DNA from: Kribbella soli
GTDB taxonomy: Bacteria; Actinomycetota; Actinomycetes; Propionibacteriales; Kribbellaceae
DNA: 64,000 nucleotides
Reading direction: 5' to 3'
NCBI RefSeq assembly: GCF_004331345.1
Contig: NZ_SJJZ01000002.1
Coordinates: forward strand, 1,302,001 to 1,366,000
How positions within the stretch are numbered: the first letter of the stretch is position 1; each line of letters begins with the position of its first letter. The translations under genes and the position numbers were made by a program. Below are positions 9,185-16,889 of the stretch, piece by piece. Under the pieces are notes generated by a model. The model was not told where the DNA came from and ran no database searches. It saw only the letters and a list, made by a program, of their open reading frames with translations.

Positions 9185-9982
9185 ATGCTGAAACGTCGTA
9201 CGGCGGCCGGCGCGATGGTGGGTGTGCTGGCTGTACTCGTCGCTGGTTGCGGGGGATCCGACCCCGCAACCAGCGACTCGTTGGGGACCACGCCGACACC
9301 CACCCCGACGGCAACGTCCGTCACGCCGTCTCCGGTGGTAACGGTGCCGAAACCGCCGGCCAGTACGCCGGCGAGCAGTATCGCCGGGCTGTCCGCGACG
9401 AAGATCCTGGCCAAGACCCAGGCCGCCGCGAAGGCCGCGACCAGTGTCCGGATGAAGGGCTCGATGTCCGACGACGGCGACCGGATCGTGCTGGACATCC
9501 GGCTCGGCAAGGCCGGCGGTCAGGGCACGATGAGCATCAACGGCGCCGCGTTCTCGCTGATCGTCCTGGACCGGACCGCGTACCTGAAGATCAGTGACAA
9601 GTTCTGGCGGGCCCAGATCAAGGACAAGGCCGACGCGGACGCCGTGATCGCGCTGGTCGGGGGCCGCTGGATCAAGACGCCGCTGACCGACAAGGACCTC
9701 GGCGAGCTCGCGGCGTTCGCCAGCAAGCCAAAGTTCTTCGACACGCTGTTCGAGCCGACCGGCACGCTCCGCAAGACCGCGCCGCGGACCGTCGACGGTG
9801 TCAGCGCGATCGGTCTCCGGGACAGCGACGGCACCCTATGGGTCGACACCGCCACCGCGCGCCCGGTCCGCCTCGAGTCGTCCGGCACCGACGCGCTGAC
9901 CTTCACCGAGTACAACCAGGTCACCGCGCCGAAGGCCCCGCCAGCTGCCCAGGTGATCGACGGGAAAGCCCTCGGAATGTAG
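9185..9982 (+). CDS. LppX/LprG-like lipoprotein
   Basis: 265 residues. The signal peptide ends in a lipobox with Cys22 (AVLVAGC), followed by a Thr/Pro-rich linker to about residue 65 and then a beta-rich domain. The pattern of short strands, the phrase TAYLKISDKFW and the C-terminal ESSGTDALTFTEYNQV fit the LppX/LprAFG fold, which holds lipids at the mycobacterial cell surface. A purine-rich GGGAGGGGGAGC leader precedes the ATG. It is separated from the esterase by 69 bp and is probably an independent gene. Ligand unknown. Confidence 0.7.
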   Translation: MLKRRTAAGAMVGVLAVLVAGCGGSDPATSDSLGTTPTPTPTATSVTPSPVVTVPKPPASTPASSIAGLSATKILAKTQAAAKAATSVRMKGSMSDDGDRIVLDIRLGKAGGQGTMSINGAAFSLIVLDRTAYLKISDKFWRAQIKDKADADAVIALVGGRWIKTPLTDKDLGELAAFASKPKFFDTLFEPTGTLRKTAPRTVDGVSAIGLRDSDGTLWVDTATARPVRLESSGTDALTFTEYNQVTAPKAPPAAQVIDGKALGM

Positions 9983-10699
9983 CTAGATCTTCAGGAGGGC
10001 TTCGGCCAGTTCGACCGGACGGGTGAAGCAGGCTTCGTGGCTGCCGGGGGTCGGGACGGGAGCGACACCGAGCCGCTCGGCGAATCGGTTCCAACCGTAT
10101 TCGCCGGGCGGTAGGGCGACGTCGTCCTCGCCGAGCAGGTAGCCGACCGGTACGCCGAGGGTGTCGAGATCCAGCGGTGCGACGGTCTCGGTGAAGTACT
10201 GCATGGGCTGCGGCACGAGCAGGCTGTGGACGACGCGCTGCACGTCCTCGGACGCGTCCGGCATGAACGCCATCTGCCACACCTCGAACGGCATCGCGAC
10301 CGAGTTGTTCCCGGACGCCTGCGCCTGTCCGTCGAACAAGGCCTGATAGTTCGGCGGCACCTCGTCGTACAGGCTGCGGCCCTCGGCCGGGACGAACGCG
10401 CTCCAGAACACGAGCTTGCGCAACCGCGGTGCCAGCCTGGGGGCCGCGCCCGCGATCACGTAACCGCCCCAGCTGTGCCCGACCAGCGTGACGTCCCGCA
10501 GGTCCTCGCTCTCGACCAACTCGACGACCGAGTCGACGACATCAGTCAGCGTGTGCGGCGTCGGGTCCGCACCGTCCTGCAGTCCGGGCAGGGTCGGAGT
10601 CAGCACCTGATGACCCGCGGACCGCAGCTGCTCGGCGACCGGCCGCCAGGCCCACCCGCCATGCCAGGCACCAGTGATCAACACGAACGTTCCAGCCAT
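9983..10699 (-). CDS. Alpha/beta hydrolase, EstC-like esterase
   Basis: 238 residues from the ATG at 10699, chosen because AAGGAG stands six bases upstream; an ATG 15 bases further out has no such site. The alpha/beta hydrolase fold shows the oxyanion HGGW near residue 13, the nucleophile elbow GHSWGGY with Ser76, an acidic candidate in GEDD (Asp192/193), and His221 in GSHEACF. It belongs to the small esterase group related to plant methylesterases and hydroxynitrile lyases. Cytoplasmic; substrate unknown. Its stop lies directly next to the convergent lipoprotein stop. Confidence 0.85.
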   Translation of the reverse strand: MAGTFVLITGAWHGGWAWRPVAEQLRSAGHQVLTPTLPGLQDGADPTPHTLTDVVDSVVELVESEDLRDVTLVGHSWGGYVIAGAAPRLAPRLRKLVFWSAFVPAEGRSLYDEVPPNYQALFDGQAQASGNNSVAMPFEVWQMAFMPDASEDVQRVVHSLLVPQPMQYFTETVAPLDLDTLGVPVGYLLGEDDVALPPGEYGWNRFAERLGVAPVPTPGSHEACFTRPVELAEALLKI

Positions 10700-10788
10700 G
10701 GCGCACTCCTTCAAGGCTCAAGGTGCCTCGAATCGTGCCATTCCACCTGACGCCCGTCAATAATCTGACACACTTCAGTCCGAGCGAA

Positions 10789-10811
10789 GGGGCCGCGGTC
10801 ACCGCGGCCCC
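10789..10811 (-). terminator. Hairpin terminator of the pdx-yebC operon
   Basis: GGGGCCGCGGT and ACCGCGGCCCC form a perfect 11-bp inverted repeat around a single base, beginning six bases after the yebC stop. There is no long U tract, as is common in actinobacterial terminators. Its position between two minus-strand genes suggests it insulates the downstream hydrolase gene. Confidence 0.65.
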
Positions 10812-10816
10812 CAGCT

Positions 10817-11578
10817 TCAGCCGACCTCGGCCATGATTTCGTCGCTGACGTCGAAGTTGGCGTAGACGTTCTGGACGTCGTCGCTGTCCTCGAGGGCGTC
10901 GATCAGGCGGAAGATCTTGCCGGCGCCGTCGGCGTCCAGCTCGACCGTCATCGACGGGACGAACTGGACATCCGCGGAGTCGTAGTCGATGCCGGCGTCC
11001 TGCAGGGCGGTGCGGGCCGCGACCATGTCGGTGGCCTCGGTGACGACCTCCCAGGACTCGCCGAGGTCGTTGACCTCGTCGGCGCCGGCCTCGAGCACGG
11101 CCTCCATCACGTCGTCCTCGGACAGCGACTTGCCGTCCTGGTCCTTGGCGACGACGATCACGCCCTTGCGGTTGAACATGTACGCGACCGAGTTCGGGTC
11201 GGCGAGCGATCCGCCGTTCCGCGTCATCGCCGTACGGACGTCCGCGGCGGCCCGGTTCCGGTTGTCGGTGAGGCACTCGACCAGCATCGCCACGCCGTTC
11301 GGGCCGTAGCCCTCGTACATGATCGTCTGGTACTCCGCGCCGCCCGCCTCGGCACCGGACCCGCGCTTGACCGCGCGGTCGATGTTGTCGTTCGGGACCG
11401 AGGACTTCTTCGCCTTCTGGATGGCGTCGTACAGGGTCGGGTTCCCGCCAGGGTCGCCACCGCCCATCCGGGCGGCCACCTCGATGTTCTTGATCAGCTT
11501 CGCGAAGAGCTTGCCGCGCTTCGCGTCGATGACGGCCTTCTTGTGCTTCGTGGTGGCCCATTTGGAGTGGCCTGACAT
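10817..11578 (-). CDS. YebC/PmpR family protein
   Basis: 253 residues, the usual length. The family signature is at the N-terminus (MSGHSKWATTKHKKAVIDAKRGKLFAKL), followed by GGGDPGGNPTLYDAIQKAK and the acidic C-terminal domain. YebC proteins are cytoplasmic; members have been described as DNA-binding regulators and, more recently, as factors helping ribosomes through difficult sequences. It is the last gene of the vitamin B6 operon, 33 bp after pdxT, an arrangement common in actinobacteria where ruvCAB often follows; ruvC is absent here, since a terminator and an unrelated gene come next. Confidence 0.95.
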   Translation of the reverse strand: MSGHSKWATTKHKKAVIDAKRGKLFAKLIKNIEVAARMGGGDPGGNPTLYDAIQKAKKSSVPNDNIDRAVKRGSGAEAGGAEYQTIMYEGYGPNGVAMLVECLTDNRNRAAADVRTAMTRNGGSLADPNSVAYMFNRKGVIVVAKDQDGKSLSEDDVMEAVLEAGADEVNDLGESWEVVTEATDMVAARTALQDAGIDYDSADVQFVPSMTVELDADGAGKIFRLIDALEDSDDVQNVYANFDVSDEIMAEVG

Positions 11579-11611
11579 GGCGAACCCAACCCTTCTACCG
11601 CTTGCAACGTC

Positions 11612-12205
11612 TCAGAGGCCGCGGACCAACTCGGCGAAGTAGCCGTGCAGCCTGGCGTCCCCGGTCATCTCCGGATGGAACGACGTGGCCAGCAGCCGAT
11701 CGTGGCGAACCGCGACGATCCTACCCGCGGCGGGGCCCGACCTCACCGTCGACAGTACCTCGACGTCCCTCCCGACGCGCTCCACCCACGGTGCCCTGAT
11801 GAACACGGCGTGGTACGGCGTGTCGAAGGCGGCGAACTCCAGGTCCGCCTCGAACGAGTCGACCTGCCGCCCGAACGCGTTCCGCCGGACCGTCACGTCG
11901 AGCCCGCCGAGCGTCTCCTGGTCCGCGGTCCCGCCGGTGATCTCGTTCGCCAGCATGATCATCCCGGCGCAGGTGCCGAACGCCGGCATCCCGTCCGCGA
12001 TCCGCTTCTGCAGCGGCTCGAACAGGTCGAAGGCCCGGGCCAGCTTGTCCATCGTGGTCGACTCACCACCCGGCAGCACCATCGCGTCGACCTCCGCCAG
12101 CTCGGACGGACGCCGTACGGCGCGACCCTCGACACCCACCTCGGCCAGCATGGCGAGGTGCTCGCGCACGTTCCCCTGCAACGCGAAAACGCCGATGACG
12201 GTCAT
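11612..12205 (-). CDS. pdxT: Pyridoxal 5'-phosphate synthase glutaminase subunit PdxT
   Basis: 197 residues. It is the class I glutamine amidotransferase that hydrolyses glutamine and channels ammonia to PdxS. PGGEST near residue 45, the nucleophile Cys79 in GTCAGM, and His177 and Glu179 in SFHPEM complete the triad. The ATG overlaps the stop of the preceding gene (ATGA at 12202-12205), so translation is coupled. Together with pdxS it makes PLP from ribose 5-phosphate, glyceraldehyde 3-phosphate and glutamine (the DXP-independent route). Confidence 0.97.
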   Translation of the reverse strand: MTVIGVFALQGNVREHLAMLAEVGVEGRAVRRPSELAEVDAMVLPGGESTTMDKLARAFDLFEPLQKRIADGMPAFGTCAGMIMLANEITGGTADQETLGGLDVTVRRNAFGRQVDSFEADLEFAAFDTPYHAVFIRAPWVERVGRDVEVLSTVRSGPAAGRIVAVRHDRLLATSFHPEMTGDARLHGYFAELVRGL

Positions 12206-12774
12206 AAAGTCACCCTCCGTTGCCAGTCGAGGGTGACCTCGATGCGGCCTTCGTCGAACACCGCGGGCAGGTCGTTCTGGCGCAGCAGCGCGAGCACGTC
12301 CTCCAGCAGCGGCTCGCCGGGAGCCACGTTGGCGGTGTCGGGGTGCCAGAGCTTGAGCTCCAGCATCCCGAAGTCGACCGCGTGCCAGACGTCGGTGTCG
12401 GTGAAGAACACCAGCCCCTGCGGACTCTCCGCGGCCTCCAGCGCCTGCCGAGCCGCGTGGTGATCCGATGTGTAGCGGACCACCACCAGCCCGAGACGCT
12501 CGAACTCCGCGAGTACGGCGTCCAACCGGTCTGGATCCGTCGACTCGGGCCAGGCGGAGGCGTCCTCGTTGAGGTCCATGACCGCCTCGCCGATCAGCAG
12601 CGGTACCAGAGCGGCCGCGTCCATCGACGGCGCGTCCTCCGAGACGGCCTCGGTCAGCGCAGCAGTGATCGCCGCGTGGTCGGCGTACCCGGACCGCACC
12701 AGGACGCGGGCCAGGCCCCGCAGCTCCCGGGCGGTCCGCTCGTCCACCGACGGCAGGCTGTTCGAGGAGGTCAC
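12202..12774 (-). CDS. Unknown protein inside the pdxST operon (possibly DUF6891-like)
   Basis: 190 residues, soluble, acidic, no signal peptide or membrane segment. The N-terminal half is helical (ARELRGLARVLVRSGYADH), while the C-terminal half has alternating strands with FFTDTDVWHAVDFGMLELKLWH. I associate this shape with the small family DUF6891, but cannot verify it. It lies between pdxS and pdxT with four-base overlaps at both ends (12771-12774 and 12202-12205), so it is made together with the PLP synthase. A role as an accessory or regulator of PLP synthesis is only inferred from position. Confidence 0.8.
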   Translation of the reverse strand: MTSSNSLPSVDERTARELRGLARVLVRSGYADHAAITAALTEAVSEDAPSMDAAALVPLLIGEAVMDLNEDASAWPESTDPDRLDAVLAEFERLGLVVVRYTSDHHAARQALEAAESPQGLVFFTDTDVWHAVDFGMLELKLWHPDTANVAPGEPLLEDVLALLRQNDLPAVFDEGRIEVTLDWQRRVTL

Positions 12775-13670
12775 CAGCCGCGCTCGGCAAGCCGGTGCGG
12801 CTGCGGGATCTCGTCGACGTTGATCCCGACCATCGCCTCGCCCAGACCGCGGGAGACCTTGGCGATCACGTCGGGGTCGTCGTGGAACGTGGTGGCCTTG
12901 ACGATCGCCTCCGCGCGCTGCGCCGGGTTGCCCGACTTGAAGATGCCGGAGCCGACGAACACGCCCTCGGCGCCGAGCTGCATCATCATCGCGGCGTCGG
13001 CCGGGGTGGCGATCCCGCCGGCGGTGAACAGCACCACCGGCAGCTTGCCGAGCGCGGCGACCTCCTTGACCAGCTCGTACGGCGCCTGCAGCTCCTTCGC
13101 CGCGACGTACAGCTCGTCCTCCGGGAGGTTCTGCAGCTTGCGGAGCTCCTGGCGGATCTGGCGCATGTGGGTGGTCGCGTTGGACACGTCACCGGTGCCG
13201 GCCTCGCCCTTGGAGCGGATCATCGCCGCGCCCTCGGTGATCCGGCGCAGCGCCTCGCCCAGGTTGGTCGCGCCGCAGACGAACGGCACGGTGAACTGCC
13301 ACTTGTCGATGTGGTTCGCGTAGTCGGCCGGGGTGAGCACCTCGGACTCGTCGATGTAGTCCACACCGAGGCTCTGCAGCACCTGTGCCTCGACGAAGTG
13401 ACCGATCCGGGCCTTGGCCATCACCGGGATCGACACCGCGTTGATGATCGAGTCGATCATGTCCGGGTCGCTCATCCGGGAGACGCCGCCCTGGGCGCGG
13501 ATGTCGGCCGGGACCCGCTCCAGCGCCATCACCGCGACCGCGCCGGCGTCCTCGGCGATCTTGGCCTGCTCGGCGGTGACGACGTCCATGATCACGCCGC
13601 CCTTGAGCATCTCCGCCATGCCGCGCTTCACCTTGGCGGTGCCGGTCTGGGGGGTCTGGTTCTCCGTCAC
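12771..13670 (-). CDS. pdxS: Pyridoxal 5'-phosphate synthase lyase subunit PdxS
   Basis: 299 residues from a GTG start with GGAGGA about seven bases upstream; longer in-frame versions have no such signal. PdxS is the TIM-barrel synthase subunit of the dodecameric PLP synthase. Key residues are Asp29 in GGVIMDVV, Lys86 in PVMAKARIGH (first Schiff base) and Lys154 in RSKGEAGTG (second lysine). It is followed, with a four-base overlap, by the unknown gene and then pdxT. The MocR-type regulator gene lies 74 bp upstream on the same strand. Confidence 0.97.
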   Translation of the reverse strand: MTENQTPQTGTAKVKRGMAEMLKGGVIMDVVTAEQAKIAEDAGAVAVMALERVPADIRAQGGVSRMSDPDMIDSIINAVSIPVMAKARIGHFVEAQVLQSLGVDYIDESEVLTPADYANHIDKWQFTVPFVCGATNLGEALRRITEGAAMIRSKGEAGTGDVSNATTHMRQIRQELRKLQNLPEDELYVAAKELQAPYELVKEVAALGKLPVVLFTAGGIATPADAAMMMQLGAEGVFVGSGIFKSGNPAQRAEAIVKATTFHDDPDVIAKVSRGLGEAMVGINVDEIPQPHRLAERGW

Positions 13671-13702
13671 TGCTTCCTCCTGGTCGTGGGGCCTCACTGT
13701 CC

Positions 13703-13708
13703 AGATTA
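13703..13708 (-). promoter_or_regulatory. Possible -10 element for pdxS
   Basis: On the minus strand TAATCT lies 32 bases before the pdxS GTG and fits TANNNT. A good -35 is not visible, as expected for an activator-dependent promoter. The 74-bp space is enough for an independent pdxS promoter despite the co-directional regulator gene upstream. Confidence 0.35.
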
Positions 13709-13730
13709 GGAGGTGGCGAGCATCTAACCT

Positions 13731-13756
13731 CAGTCCACCCTGAATCAAGTGGACTG
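13731..13756. promoter_or_regulatory. Inverted repeat between mocR/pdxR-like gene and pdxS
   Basis: CAGTCCAC and GTGGACTG form a perfect 8-bp inverted repeat with a 10-base spacer that contains the regulator's stop codon. It may be a weak intercistronic terminator or part of the regulator's binding site upstream of pdxS. Nothing else in the 74-bp gap is as symmetrical. Confidence 0.4.
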
Positions 13757-15097
13757 AAGGACCTCGTCCAGCCGCGCCACCACGAGCCGCAGCGTGGCCG
13801 GCGGGGCCGTGAACGGGATCCGGATGTGGCGGCGGTCGGTCGCGTCCGGAGTGAACAGGTCACCGGCGCCCAGCAGCAGGCCCTGCTCCCGGGCCGCCTC
13901 CAGGACGCGGCGGGCCCTGGTCTCGGTCAGCTCGAGCCAGAGCGTCATACCGCCGGTCGGCGTGGGCCACGCCACACCGTCGAGCGTCCGGAGTCCGGCC
14001 TCCAGAGCGTTCAGGTTGGCGCGCAGCCGGGTCCTGCGGCGGCCGATCACCTTGTCGAGCTTCGGCACGATCGCCCGGGCCAGGAGGTCGTCCAGCGCAC
14101 TCGGCGACGCCACACTGAGCTGTGCCGCGGTGTTGATCCGCCTGCGGAGCTGCTTGCCGGTACGCACCCAGCCGACGCGCAGCCCGCCCCACACGGTCTT
14201 CGACAGCGAACCAACGCTCACTGTGCGCGGGTAGCGGCTCAGTGGTTCGGCCTGGTCCCCACTCGCCAACCACAGTGGTCGCATCGTCTCGTCACTGATC
14301 AGAGCAGCGCCGTACCTGCGTGCTATCTCGACGACTGCCTGACGCCGGTCAGCGGGCAGGCTGAGGCCGGTCGGGTTGTGGTTGTCGGCCTGCAGGTAGA
14401 TGACCTTCGGGCGGTGGCGCCGGCAGAGGTGAGCGAGCTGGTCGGTGTCCCAGACGCCGGCGGGCCAGCCTGCTACGTCCAGACGGTGTTTGCGGAGTAG
14501 GTCGAAGGCAGCCGGGTACGTCGGGGTCTCGGTGATCGCTACGCCCGGTCCGAGGTCCAGACCGGCCAGTGCGGCGTTCAGACCGGCTGCTGCGCCGACA
14601 GTGAGCGTCAGCTGCTCCGGCTCGGTCGGCACGCCCTCTGCGGTGAGGCGCTCGGCCAGCGCCGCTCTGAGCTCCTGTGATCCACCAGGTGGCGGTCCGT
14701 CACCTCCCATGGCCTGTGGCAGCCCGTCCTGCACGATCTGCGCCGCCGCCTCAGCCACGTCATGCGGCGCGGCCGTCGTGGCGAACCGCAGGTCGAGCAC
14801 CGGCCGGTCCCCCGCCGTCACCGTCGACGCCGGCGCCACTGGGTCCAGCAGCCGGTCCAGCGGCCGCACCACGGTCCCGGAGCCACGCTTGGTCTCCAGT
14901 ACGCCGTCACGCCGCAGGTTCTCCAGGGCGCGTACGACGGTCACGCGGCTCACCTCGAGCCGCTCCGCCAGCACCCGCTCCGACGGCAACCGCGACCCGA
15001 TCGACAGGTCGCCCCGCTCGATCCGCCGCAGCACGAGTCCCTCGACCTGCTCGGTCTTGGTCCCGTCCGCCGCCTCCAGATCCCCCGCCCGCCACAT
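13745..15097 (-). CDS. MocR-family regulator (GntR HTH + aminotransferase domain), PdxR-like
   Basis: 450 residues from the ATG at 15097; upstream in-frame sequence runs into an intergenic repeat and is unlikely to be coding. A GntR winged helix (about residues 14-80, with GSRLPSERVLAERLEVSRVT) is joined to a fold-type I aminotransferase domain. PLP-binding features are NHNPTG near 239, the Asp in ISDET near 269, and the Schiff-base Lys300 in VGSLSK. MocR proteins next to pdxST are PLP sensors that activate it. Here the gene is upstream on the same strand rather than divergent, which is less usual. It could be co-transcribed with pdxS. Confidence 0.9.
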   Translation of the reverse strand: MWRAGDLEAADGTKTEQVEGLVLRRIERGDLSIGSRLPSERVLAERLEVSRVTVVRALENLRRDGVLETKRGSGTVVRPLDRLLDPVAPASTVTAGDRPVLDLRFATTAAPHDVAEAAAQIVQDGLPQAMGGDGPPPGGSQELRAALAERLTAEGVPTEPEQLTLTVGAAAGLNAALAGLDLGPGVAITETPTYPAAFDLLRKHRLDVAGWPAGVWDTDQLAHLCRRHRPKVIYLQADNHNPTGLSLPADRRQAVVEIARRYGAALISDETMRPLWLASGDQAEPLSRYPRTVSVGSLSKTVWGGLRVGWVRTGKQLRRRINTAAQLSVASPSALDDLLARAIVPKLDKVIGRRRTRLRANLNALEAGLRTLDGVAWPTPTGGMTLWLELTETRARRVLEAAREQGLLLGAGDLFTPDATDRRHIRIPFTAPPATLRLVVARLDEVLQST

Positions 15098-15132
15098 AAG
15101 TCCAGTCTCCCACAACTGGCCTGATCCCCGGT

Positions 15133-15189
15133 CTTTGAGCACCCACCAACCATTTTCGGGCCGGCGAAACGGTTGGTGGGTGCTCAAAG
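15133..15189. repeat. Long inverted repeat, copy 1 of CTTTGNGCACC family
   Basis: CTTTGAGCACCCACCAACC (15133-15151) is repeated exactly in inverse at 15171-15189, around a 19-base loop that can itself pair (TTTCG with CGAAA). It lies in the gap between two divergently transcribed genes, so it is not a transcription terminator for either. The same 19-base arm recurs at 18394, and a relative with the same outer bases lies at 24326. Confidence 0.9.
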
Positions 15190-15232
15190 TGGGGGTGATC
15201 AGAGTGTCGGCGGCGGATGTGAAGATCTGTGC

Positions 15233-16888
15233 ATGGACGAACGGTGGCTGATCGCTGCGGAGGAGGGCGGCGGGGCGATGCTCGTTGCCCTGCATCCGGA
15301 CGGGCAGCCGGCCGGGGAGATTCTGCGCGAGCCGGATCTGGTCACCTCCGTCGCGTCACGGCCGCAGGTCACGCGGTGGGTGTGGCGTTCGTCGAGCGAG
15401 ATCTATCCGCGGTTGCTGGCCGCCGGCGTACGGGTCGAGCGGTGCTACGACATCGAGAACACCGAGGGGCTGCTCCTCGGTCATGAGGGCCGCCTCGGCG
15501 AGCCACGGTCCGCGGCCGCCGCGTGGGCGCGTTTGAGCGGTCGTCCGGTCCCACCCGATCCGCCCCTGCGCGCCGTCGTACCGGGTGAGCAGTCGTCGTT
15601 GTTCGAGATCTCCGTCGAGCCGGTCCCGTTCGAGGCGTTGCTCCGGGTGTACGCCGACCAGATCCGACGGCACGATCTGGCCGAGTACCCGGACCGGATG
15701 CGGTTGCTCACGGCATCGGAATCGTCCGCGATGCTCGTCGCTGCGGAGATGGATCTGGCTGGGTTGCCGTGGAGCGCGGACGCGCATCGGCAGTTGTTGA
15801 GCGAGCTGCTCGGTGAAAGGTTCCCCGGTTCGGGCGAGCCGCGCCGGCTGACCGAGCTCGCGGACGAGATCTCCGCGGCGTTCGGGCATCGCGTGCGGCC
15901 CGAGCTGCCGGCCGACGTACTGAAGGCGTTCAAGCAGGCCGGGCACCAGGTGAAGTCGACCCGGAAGTGGGAGCTCGAGCACGTCGATCATCCGGCGGTT
16001 GCACCGCTGCTCGAGTACAAGAAGCTCTACCGGATCTACACCGCGAACGGCTGGAGCTGGCTGAACGACTGGGTCCACGACGGGCGTTTCCGGCCCGGTT
16101 TCGTTCCTGGCGGCACCGTGTCCGGGCGCTGGATCACCAACGGTGGCGGCGGTCTGCAGATCCCGAAGGTGATCCGACGCGCGGTGGTCGCGGACCCCGG
16201 CTGGCGGCTCGTCGTCGCCGACGCATCGCAGCTCGAGCCGCGGGTGCTCGCCGCGATCTCCCGCGACCGCGCGCTGATGGAGGTCGCCAGCGATCCCGGT
16301 GATCTCTACAAAGCCGTTTCAGACCAAGCGTTCTCCGGCGACCGGGCGCAGGCGAAGATCGCCGTACTGGGTGCGATCTACGGGCAGACGTCCGGTGACG
16401 GCCTGAAGAACCTCGCCATGCTGCGCAAACGATTCCCGCAAGCCGTCGCGTACGTCGACGACGCGGCCCGAGCCGGCGAGGAAGGCCGACTGGTCCGCAC
16501 GTACCTCGGCCGCACCTGCCCACCCAGCGGCCACCCCCTCGACGAAGCCCTCCTCGAAGGCCCGCCCGCCGACATCCCCACCACAGACCCCCGCCACGCC
16601 CGGGCCCGCGGCCGCTTCACCAGAAACTTCGTAGTACAAGGCAGCGCCGCCGACTGGGCCTTACTGCTCCTGGCCGCCCTCCGTCAGTCCCTGACGCCCC
16701 TCAAGGCCGAACTCGTCTTCCACCAGCACGACGAGGTCATAGTCCACTGCCCCACCGAAGAAGCCGACCAGGTAACCGAAGCCATCCAACAAGCCAGCAA
16801 CCTCGCCGGCACCCTGACCTTCGGCCCCACCCCCACCAACTTCACCTTCACCACCGCCACAGTCGAGGTCTACGCGGACGCGAAGTAG
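15233..16888 (+). CDS. Short family A DNA polymerase (actinobacterial PolA paralogue)
   Basis: 551 residues from ATG 15233; an in-frame GTG 60 bases upstream lies in the repeat and is rejected. The polymerase domain is complete: motif A with Asp330 in VVADASQLEPRV, motif B with Lys375 and Tyr383-Gly384 in KIAVLGAIYGQ, and motif C with Asp500-Glu501 in HQHDEV. The first 130 residues correspond to the place of a 3'-5' exonuclease domain but show no D-x-E exonuclease motif, and no 5'-nuclease domain is present. It is much shorter than replicative PolA (about 900 residues). A repair or translesion role is inferred. It ends one base before the convergent sigma-factor gene. Confidence 0.88.
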   Translation: MDERWLIAAEEGGGAMLVALHPDGQPAGEILREPDLVTSVASRPQVTRWVWRSSSEIYPRLLAAGVRVERCYDIENTEGLLLGHEGRLGEPRSAAAAWARLSGRPVPPDPPLRAVVPGEQSSLFEISVEPVPFEALLRVYADQIRRHDLAEYPDRMRLLTASESSAMLVAAEMDLAGLPWSADAHRQLLSELLGERFPGSGEPRRLTELADEISAAFGHRVRPELPADVLKAFKQAGHQVKSTRKWELEHVDHPAVAPLLEYKKLYRIYTANGWSWLNDWVHDGRFRPGFVPGGTVSGRWITNGGGGLQIPKVIRRAVVADPGWRLVVADASQLEPRVLAAISRDRALMEVASDPGDLYKAVSDQAFSGDRAQAKIAVLGAIYGQTSGDGLKNLAMLRKRFPQAVAYVDDAARAGEEGRLVRTYLGRTCPPSGHPLDEALLEGPPADIPTTDPRHARARGRFTRNFVVQGSAADWALLLLAALRQSLTPLKAELVFHQHDEVIVHCPTEEADQVTEAIQQASNLAGTLTFGPTPTNFTFTTATVEVYADAK

Positions 16889-16889
16889 C

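Noticed and set aside
15133..15189. Rho-independent terminator
   Set aside because: The hairpin lies between divergent start codons and has no T tract; neither neighbouring gene ends there.
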